Part shown: positions 59,663 to 64,000 of the stretch, one piece after another
Layout of the letters: every line of letters starts with the position of its first letter
How positions within the stretch are numbered: position 1 is the first letter of the stretch
Assembly: GCF_030687535.1 (NCBI RefSeq)
Contig: NZ_CP117437.1
Span: 3,059,501 to 3,123,500 of the forward strand
Length of the DNA stretch: 64,000 nt
Origin: Pseudomonas sp. FP2335
GTDB lineage: Bacteria > Pseudomonadota > Gammaproteobacteria > Pseudomonadales > Pseudomonadaceae
Reading direction: 5' to 3'
Translations under genes and position numbers: made by a program
Notes under the pieces: generated by a model
What the model was told of the DNA's origin: nothing
Database searches by the model: none
The model's input: the letters and a program-made list of their open reading frames with translations, nothing else

Positions 59663-60294
59663 TTTGAAAGCTCCGAGACAGCTTTGTTGATGTACATCTG
59701 AAACTCCGTCACGGTGATCTGCACCATTCCGGCCGGGGCCTGGTTGGACCAGCCTTCGTACTCAAGCCGCGGGCCGTATGGGAGATTGTTCATGATCCAG
59801 ATTTTGCCGATGCCGATTTGGTAATGCTCAAGAACACCTTTGCCAATGGCTTTGGCGGCGGACCCCGTTGGATCAACAAGGTCCAGCATGCCAGTGGCGC
59901 CAACCTCAAACGAAACCTGCCAGTTACCCCGGAACCGCCCACCGACATAACCCTTGCCGGCGACCAAGCCATTCACATTGAAGTTCTGGTCGCGCTCGGC
60001 CTTTGTCAGGGGCTTGGCGTACTTCACGTTGCGCTTGAGCTTGCCGGACTTGGTGAAGTTGCTGTCGGTGAGGTTGATGACGGTATTGCGCGCTGCCACC
60101 TTGAAGTCATAGTCATCTGCTGCACGGGTATTGGCTGCGCGGTGTTCTATGTTCGCTGCCCACAATTCAGGGTTGCCCACCGGGGAGCGATCGACGACAG
60201 AACTCAGCAGGTCAATCGAGACCTTCTTAACGATCTCCTCGATATTCCCCTTGGTCTTTTCGGCGAACTCCCTGATGTCCAGACTGAAGCTCAT
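59659..60294 (-). CDS. Neck/head-tail connector protein (HK97 gp10-like)
   Basis: A 211-aa protein with a helical N-terminus (MSFSLDIREFAEKTKGNIEE) and the phrase VVDRSPVGNPELWAANIEHR typical of tail-completion (gp10/Z-like) proteins, followed by GYVGGRFRGNWQVSF. ATGA overlap with the next upstream gene. Confidence 0.75.
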   Translation of the reverse strand: MSFSLDIREFAEKTKGNIEEIVKKVSIDLLSSVVDRSPVGNPELWAANIEHRAANTRAADDYDFKVAARNTVINLTDSNFTKSGKLKRNVKYAKPLTKAERDQNFNVNGLVAGKGYVGGRFRGNWQVSFEVGATGMLDLVDPTGSAAKAIGKGVLEHYQIGIGKIWIMNNLPYGPRLEYEGWSNQAPAGMVQITVTEFQMYINKAVSELSK

Positions 60295-60680
60295 TTTCTG
60301 GCCTGCACACTGAAGCCGACGGCGATGCCGGCGTAATCCCATGGATCAACGTGCTGCACCGTGTAGGTGTCGCCGTCGAACGCGATCTTGTCCAGCGTCA
60401 CCGGCGGGGGCGTGTCTGCGCCATCCAGCAACACCGGGGAAATCAGGATATTGACGTCGCCCTGCTTGATCAGCGAACCGTCGATGTCTTGTTGGCGATA
60501 GTTCTGGCGAAGCCCTGAGCCGTCGAATTGCTCCGTGAGCACTGGGCTCCCGCCGACCTCTGGGTCGTACTCGCCGGTAATGACCCGAATCAGCGAAAGC
60601 CCAAGCCCCTTGCCGCCTCTGGATCGCGGAGCGAGCATCCTTGCCGCACTTGCTTTTGCCCGATCATAGATGTCTGCCAT
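60291..60680 (-). CDS. Minor capsid/head-completion protein, 129 aa
   Basis: MADIYDRAKASAARMLAPRS then VGGSPVLTEQFDGSGLRQNY and DTYTVQHVDPWDYAGIAVGF, a pattern shared by head-completion proteins in this position. Single-base overlap (TGATG) with the upstream gene. Confidence 0.7.
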   Translation of the reverse strand: MADIYDRAKASAARMLAPRSRGGKGLGLSLIRVITGEYDPEVGGSPVLTEQFDGSGLRQNYRQQDIDGSLIKQGDVNILISPVLLDGADTPPPVTLDKIAFDGDTYTVQHVDPWDYAGIAVGFSVQARK

Positions 60681-61174
60681 CAGCTACGTACCAGGTTGAC
60701 CTGACTTGAGGATTCCAGCAGCCCAGCGAACTGAGCATACGACTGCCGTGTTGCCGCCGGCTTGCTCAACGACTTGCTGGCGACAGCAAACGTGGTGCTG
60801 ATCGGTCCAACCGTTTCGGAAATAACCGCTCCCGTTTTGGTTTCGGGGGCGATCAGGTCGTCGGCATGGATCTCGGCGGCCAGGGCCATTTGGCCTGCCT
60901 TGATCTGCGGCGGGATCTCGTCGAAACGCAACACCCAGCCTTGACGCTTGACCTCGGCCCGGGGCCAGGCCAACGCCTGATCACGGTTCACAGCCTTGCC
61001 CTTCCATGGCATCGCATCCATTTGCAGGGCGGCGCGGCGTAGCAGGGACTCCTGCGCCACCTCATCAACGGGGATTGTTTTGCCGAAGTTCGTGGCATAG
61101 ATGACCAGTTCGGCGGCCGTTGCGAAGCTATCGGCGCCTGGCACCACCTTGCCGTTCTCGATCACCAGAGCCAT
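60680..61174 (-). CDS. DnaT-like family head-tail connector protein
   Basis: A 164-aa protein: VIENGKVVPGADSFATAAEL, then AQESLLRRAALQMDAMPWKG and ALAWPRAEVKRQGW. This is the phage family often annotated DnaT-like ssDNA-binding, but in this place it is structural (connector). Start after the upstream stop region; an in-frame extension is discarded. Confidence 0.7.
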   Translation of the reverse strand: MALVIENGKVVPGADSFATAAELVIYATNFGKTIPVDEVAQESLLRRAALQMDAMPWKGKAVNRDQALAWPRAEVKRQGWVLRFDEIPPQIKAGQMALAAEIHADDLIAPETKTGAVISETVGPISTTFAVASKSLSKPAATRQSYAQFAGLLESSSQVNLVRS

Positions 61175-61175
61175 A

Positions 61176-61511
61176 TCAGACCTCTTTCCAGCCGAGTCGC
61201 TTGTGGTCTTCCAGGCAGGAGGGGTGAACGTGCAGTTCTTCGCCGCCCTGCTCAACCTTTACCAGGCCGGTGTAATCCGGTTCATCGTCTTCCACGGCTG
61301 GCTTACCTTTCGGCTTCGCCGCTGCAGCTTCATCCGCGAGGCGTTGGGCGTCTGCCACCGCCAGATCAATCGCGTCCTGCGCGCTTTTGCTCCAGTCGGC
61401 ACGTTCCTGCTCGCTCAGGGCCTCGAAGGCTTCAGCGCTCAAACCACTGAGTTCGATAGCCTTGGCCAGCAGCGCCTTTGCTGCCTTCTGCTCTTTCGTC
61501 AGTCCAGCCAT
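61176..61511 (-). CDS. Small phage head protein (FI-like position), 111 aa
   Basis: MAGLTKEQKAAKALLAKAIE, then an Asp/Ala-rich linker and the C-terminal ELHVHPSCLEDHKRLGWKEV that recurs in Pseudomonas phage head genes. The second of two close ATGs is used since it is 7 bases after GGAGA. Confidence 0.7.
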   Translation of the reverse strand: MAGLTKEQKAAKALLAKAIELSGLSAEAFEALSEQERADWSKSAQDAIDLAVADAQRLADEAAAAKPKGKPAVEDDEPDYTGLVKVEQGGEELHVHPSCLEDHKRLGWKEV

Positions 61512-61534
61512 TGTCATTCTCCAGAAACAACGCG

Positions 61535-61548
61535 GGGGCCGAAGCCCC
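61535..61548 (-). terminator. Hairpin between coat and FI-like genes
   Basis: GGGGC-CGAA-GCCCC, stable but with no T-run; followed on the minus strand by the CTGGAG ribosome site. Confidence 0.35.
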
Positions 61549-61568
61549 TGGTTGTCGTTGTGGTTGAG

Positions 61569-62717
61569 TTAGCCGACCAGCAGGCTGATGTGCTCATCCT
61601 TGATCGCGCGGCAGCCCCAGGCCAGACGGACGTGGTAGGCCGTTTGCAGGAACTGGCGGTAGACCGCGATCTCGAAGGACAGACCGGTCAGCGGGTCGGT
61701 GATGGTGATCACGTCGTCCGCCGAGTCGCCGCCCTCTGGCATTGCCGGGGCGCGGGTGGCCAGTACGATGGCAGAGCGAGCAAATGCCACGTTCGCGGTG
61801 TACGAGTTGCCCAGCGTCAGAGCGTTGCCGGTTGGGATGACGATCTGCGAGCCGGGCTTATTCAGGGTGATGGTGCCCGGGGCCGCAACGCCAGTGCCGA
61901 CGACGTACTTGTTGTCGCCATCAGCCGCGAAGGTCGCGATGTCGCCAGCCAGCACCGTACCCGCACCGGTTGCCAGCGCAATGTTGGTCGCGCCGATAGC
62001 GGTGGAGCCGTTGGTGACGTACGCGGCGCCGGTACCTTTGACGTGTCGGCCCACCTGGTGGGAATGGCGGATCGCCATGTTCATGATGCGGTCGGTCATG
62101 CCGTTGCGCAGCATGTCGCTGGAGCCGGCCTCGTTGACCTTAAACAGGCCGGATTGCTTGCCGCGCATGTTGCCGATGGCCGAGTGGCCCAGGACCAACT
62201 GCAGGTCGTTGGTGGGGGCGCCGTTCTGCTCCAGAATGCCCAGCACGCCAGCGAAGTCGGACAGGTCAGCCGCGGTGCCAAATGGCGTGGTGCCAACAGT
62301 ACCGTAGGCGCGGGAGGCGTTGCGGTAAGCCTCCAGCCACAGATCCTTCTCCACCTCGTTCACCAGGGTGCGCATCGCCTGGTAGAAGCGATCCGCCTGA
62401 ATGGACGAGAACGTGCCGGCGTTCTGCAGGCCTTTGGTCTGCTCACCATTCCAGCGCACCGGAACGTGCTTGCTCTTGGTGATGGCCACCGCGACGTTAT
62501 CGACGATGGTGTCGCCCGAGTCCGGCGCGGTCACGCCTGGGGTGTTGTCGGCCGCAGCCGCTTCGCTGGTGATGGGCACCAGCACGTCCTGGCCGATTGC
62601 CGCCCGGGCAACGGACGAGTCACGGGATACCGCCGGGATGAAGCCAGTCATCTCGCGGGAGATCACATCGAGCGCTTCGTACAGAGCCGGCACCAGGCCG
62701 TTAAGGGTGTTCGCCAT
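61569..62717 (-). CDS. Major capsid protein, P22 coat family
   Basis: A 382-aa protein beginning MANTLNGLVPALYEALDVIS and TGFIPAVSRDSSVARAAIGQ, with DIATFAADGDNKYVVGTGVA in an inserted domain and the C-terminal PLTGLSFEIAVYRQFLQTAY. This fits the P22-like coat branch of the HK97 fold; it is preceded by a separate scaffold gene, as in P22. GTGGAG ribosome site. Confidence 0.85.
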   Translation of the reverse strand: MANTLNGLVPALYEALDVISREMTGFIPAVSRDSSVARAAIGQDVLVPITSEAAAADNTPGVTAPDSGDTIVDNVAVAITKSKHVPVRWNGEQTKGLQNAGTFSSIQADRFYQAMRTLVNEVEKDLWLEAYRNASRAYGTVGTTPFGTAADLSDFAGVLGILEQNGAPTNDLQLVLGHSAIGNMRGKQSGLFKVNEAGSSDMLRNGMTDRIMNMAIRHSHQVGRHVKGTGAAYVTNGSTAIGATNIALATGAGTVLAGDIATFAADGDNKYVVGTGVAAPGTITLNKPGSQIVIPTGNALTLGNSYTANVAFARSAIVLATRAPAMPEGGDSADDVITITDPLTGLSFEIAVYRQFLQTAYHVRLAWGCRAIKDEHISLLVG

Positions 62718-62732
62718 TTTGGCTTTCTCCAC

Positions 62733-62756
62733 AAAAAAGCCCGCTAAGTGGCGGGC
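62733..62756 (-). terminator. CCCGC-stem hairpin between scaffold and coat genes
   Basis: GCCCGC-TAAGTG-GCGGGC with six T on the minus strand, then the GTGGAG site of the coat gene. Partial termination here would be odd just before the most expressed gene, so it may serve as an RNA end or stabiliser. Confidence 0.6.
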
Positions 62757-62792
62757 ATTGATTACTTGCCGGGCAAACCCCGGCGGCTTTGG

Positions 62793-63581
62793 TCAGTCAG
62801 TTACCAAGCCGCCATTGCGTGCGTGATCAGCCTTGGCGGCAGGATCAAGCGCATCAAATGCGGCTCGCGGAAGGGTCTTCTTGTCGCCACCCTTGCCGCC
62901 GTTGTTCGTAGCCCCGCCGCCGCTGGCACCGGAACCCTTGAGGATGTTGTCGCGGTACGGGTAGCGTTCGACCAGGGCTTCCAGCGCCTCATCGAAGTCA
63001 GCCAGCTCACCAGGGCGGGCGCGGCTGTAGATCTTGTTACCATCGTCGCCATAGGCCACGACCTTGCCTTCCTCGACCTTGAAGGCCTTGCCGAAAGTGT
63101 TTTGCAGCATGTCCGGCGGAACGGCGATCTTGTCGGTGACAAACTTGGAGCGGCCGAAGGCGCCGCCGATCTTCTCCTGGTAGAGAATGCCAGTGGTGGT
63201 GTCGCGTTCCGTGGTAACGGTCTTGATCTGCTCTGTGAGCGTGGACACCTGGGCCTTGAACTTCTCCTCAGTGGCCGCGATGGCAGCTTGCTTGATCTCA
63301 TCCACCTTGCCGGCCTGGACCAACTGTCCAGCGTCGAGGTTCGCGACGGTTGCCAGTGCGGCGCGGGCTTTTTCAGGGTCTTCGATGCCCTCGAATGCTT
63401 TGGCACGAGCCTCGGCGGTTTCTTTGGCTTCGCGGTGCCCTTTGGCTTCGGCGTTCAGCGCGGTGATTTTGGATACGGCCGACGGCGCGTCGAACGCCAC
63501 GTCCTTCCCATCGTCATGCGTGTAGACCGGCTTGCCATCCTGCACAACCACATGGCCTTGTTCGTCGAGTTTGAGTTTCAT
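62793..63581 (-). CDS. Phage scaffolding protein
   Basis: A 262-aa protein: a short beta start (MKLKLDEQGHVVVQDGKPVY), a long Glu/Lys/Ala coiled coil (about 45-150) and a Gly-rich C-terminus (SGASGGGATNNGGKGG then PRAAFDALDPAAKADH). Composition and position just upstream of the coat gene identify a scaffold, which organises procapsid assembly. CGGAGA precedes the ATG. Confidence 0.8.
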   Translation of the reverse strand: MKLKLDEQGHVVVQDGKPVYTHDDGKDVAFDAPSAVSKITALNAEAKGHREAKETAEARAKAFEGIEDPEKARAALATVANLDAGQLVQAGKVDEIKQAAIAATEEKFKAQVSTLTEQIKTVTTERDTTTGILYQEKIGGAFGRSKFVTDKIAVPPDMLQNTFGKAFKVEEGKVVAYGDDGNKIYSRARPGELADFDEALEALVERYPYRDNILKGSGASGGGATNNGGKGGDKKTLPRAAFDALDPAAKADHARNGGLVTD

Positions 63582-63660
63582 CGGTTCATCTCCGGGCATC
63601 CGCCCATTTGGTGGGCCATCCGGCCCGGTGCGGCGCTATCCATCCGGAATTGCGCCCAAT

Positions 63661-63684
63661 AAAAAACCCCGGCATTGCCGAGGT
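63661..63684 (-). terminator. Hairpin with T-run upstream of scaffold gene
   Basis: CCCCGGC-ATT-GCCGAGG (one mismatch) followed by six T on the minus strand, 18 bases past the stop of the gene at 63703. Confidence 0.55.
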
Positions 63685-63702
63685 CTCGTTTATTGCGCTT
63701 AG

Positions 63703-64000
63703 TTAAATGTTTGGAGGCTCAACAGTTATTCTGGTCGAGTGCCATGCCATCCCATTTACTTCATTGATGATGTGCTGAATTCGAGTTACTAGCCTTCCTT
63801 TTTTTGACGTCAATTCATCAGGGAATTTCGCTCCAGGCAGACTCACAAAGTCGCCTACCGCAACAGGCCCGAATGGTGCTCTTGATGTCAGAGTATGAAC
63901 GCCTTCACCGGAAGCCAAATCTATGAATTCCAGGCTGTAAAATGGCTCGCCGATTTTACCGAATGCAAGCTTAACCAGTGGTGAGTCATTGCCCTGTTCA
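63703..64000 (-). CDS. Hypothetical phage protein, 3' part only
   Basis: The frame is open to the window edge (99 codons visible: EQGNDSPLVKLAFGKIGEPF to WHSTRITVEPPNI), so the true start lies beyond 64000. An internal TTG at 63918 is not needed as start. Beta-rich with a KOW/SH3-like phrase (GPVAVGDFVSLPG). Function unknown; a portal or decoration neighbour is possible from position. Confidence 0.55.
   Translation of the reverse strand, partial: EQGNDSPLVKLAFGKIGEPFYSLEFIDLASGEGVHTLTSRAPFGPVAVGDFVSLPGAKFPDELTSKKGRLVTRIQHIINEVNGMAWHSTRITVEPPNI

Larger units (their letters stand above)
36554..64000. mobile_element. Prophage, left part (late genes and attL side), continues past the window
   Basis: From the end of tRNA-Leu to the window edge the genes are those of a siphovirus: scaffold, P22-type coat protein, head-completion genes, tail genes with lambda-like order, fibres and lysis, all on the minus strand. 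The exception is an accessory block at 45.0-52.6 kb. Replication genes and an integrase are not seen and presumably lie to the right of 64 kb. The exact left boundary within the tRNA 3' end is inferred. Confidence 0.9.

Noticed and set aside
61101..62747. 548-aa plus-strand open frame opposite the coat and head genes
   Set aside because: Antisense shadow of several well-identified phage genes; no start signals and composition follows the opposite strand's codon bias.

Overview
The window is chromosomal DNA from a Pseudomonas of the fluorescens/putida type. The evidence is family content and order: gor with a KfrA-like gene, galU, alkB-ada, modABC, arsRBC, mgtA and azlCD. Coding is dense and GC rich with short gaps, so many long antisense frames are only shadows. 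The last 27 kb is an integrated tailed phage beginning just after a tRNA-Leu gene. Identifications come from reading translations and motifs; no database search was run.

Region 1 (1-5.2 kb): start of ahpC, a divergent pair (tyrosine recombinase and KfrA-like coiled-coil DNA-binding protein) with two small palindromes between them, gor, galU and a 61-aa protein. Region 2 (5.2-13.4 kb): a nine-gene chaperone-usher fimbrial operon with major subunit, usher, chaperone, five minor subunits and a two-domain tip adhesin. Region 3 (13.5-25.3 kb): small lipoproteins, a DUF1883 gene, a 54-aa gene, alkB and ada for alkylation repair (the Ada N-terminal zinc site is degenerate), nitronate monooxygenase, modABC, topoisomerase IB, an ABC-F ATPase and a DUF1275 membrane protein. 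Region 4 (25.4-36.2 kb): azlCD, an arsRBC cluster with a clear promoter/operator and a LysE-type exporter, mgtA behind a leader of about 0.7 kb holding small ORFs, then DUF2493, DUF533, DinB-like and GFA-family genes.

Region 5 (36.47-64 kb): tRNA-Leu(UAA) followed by a prophage whose late genes run on the minus strand. From right to left: a partial gene, scaffold, P22-type coat protein, head-completion genes, tail terminator, tail tube, tail chaperones G and T linked by a GGGAAAC -1 frameshift site, tape measure, tail genes M, L, K, I, J, fibre genes, and lysis genes including a nested Rz1-like lipoprotein. The phage integrase is not in view and presumably lies beyond 64 kb.

Tail genes K and I, normally adjacent, are separated by about 7.5 kb of accessory DNA (45.0-52.6 kb). 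It carries an arrangement like the P22 immI region: a 50-aa Arc-like repressor followed by a Bro-N antirepressor and three more genes on the minus strand, and a divergent Mnt-like ribbon-helix-helix gene. A near-consensus promoter lies inside an array of AGTGAC half-sites between them. The minus-strand operon ends at an unusual tract with CC every 5 bp, flanked by two diverged repeats of about 41 bp. On the plus strand follow eight further genes, none assigned a function; one may be an Ntn-hydrolase-like protein. This island is the most interesting part of the window.
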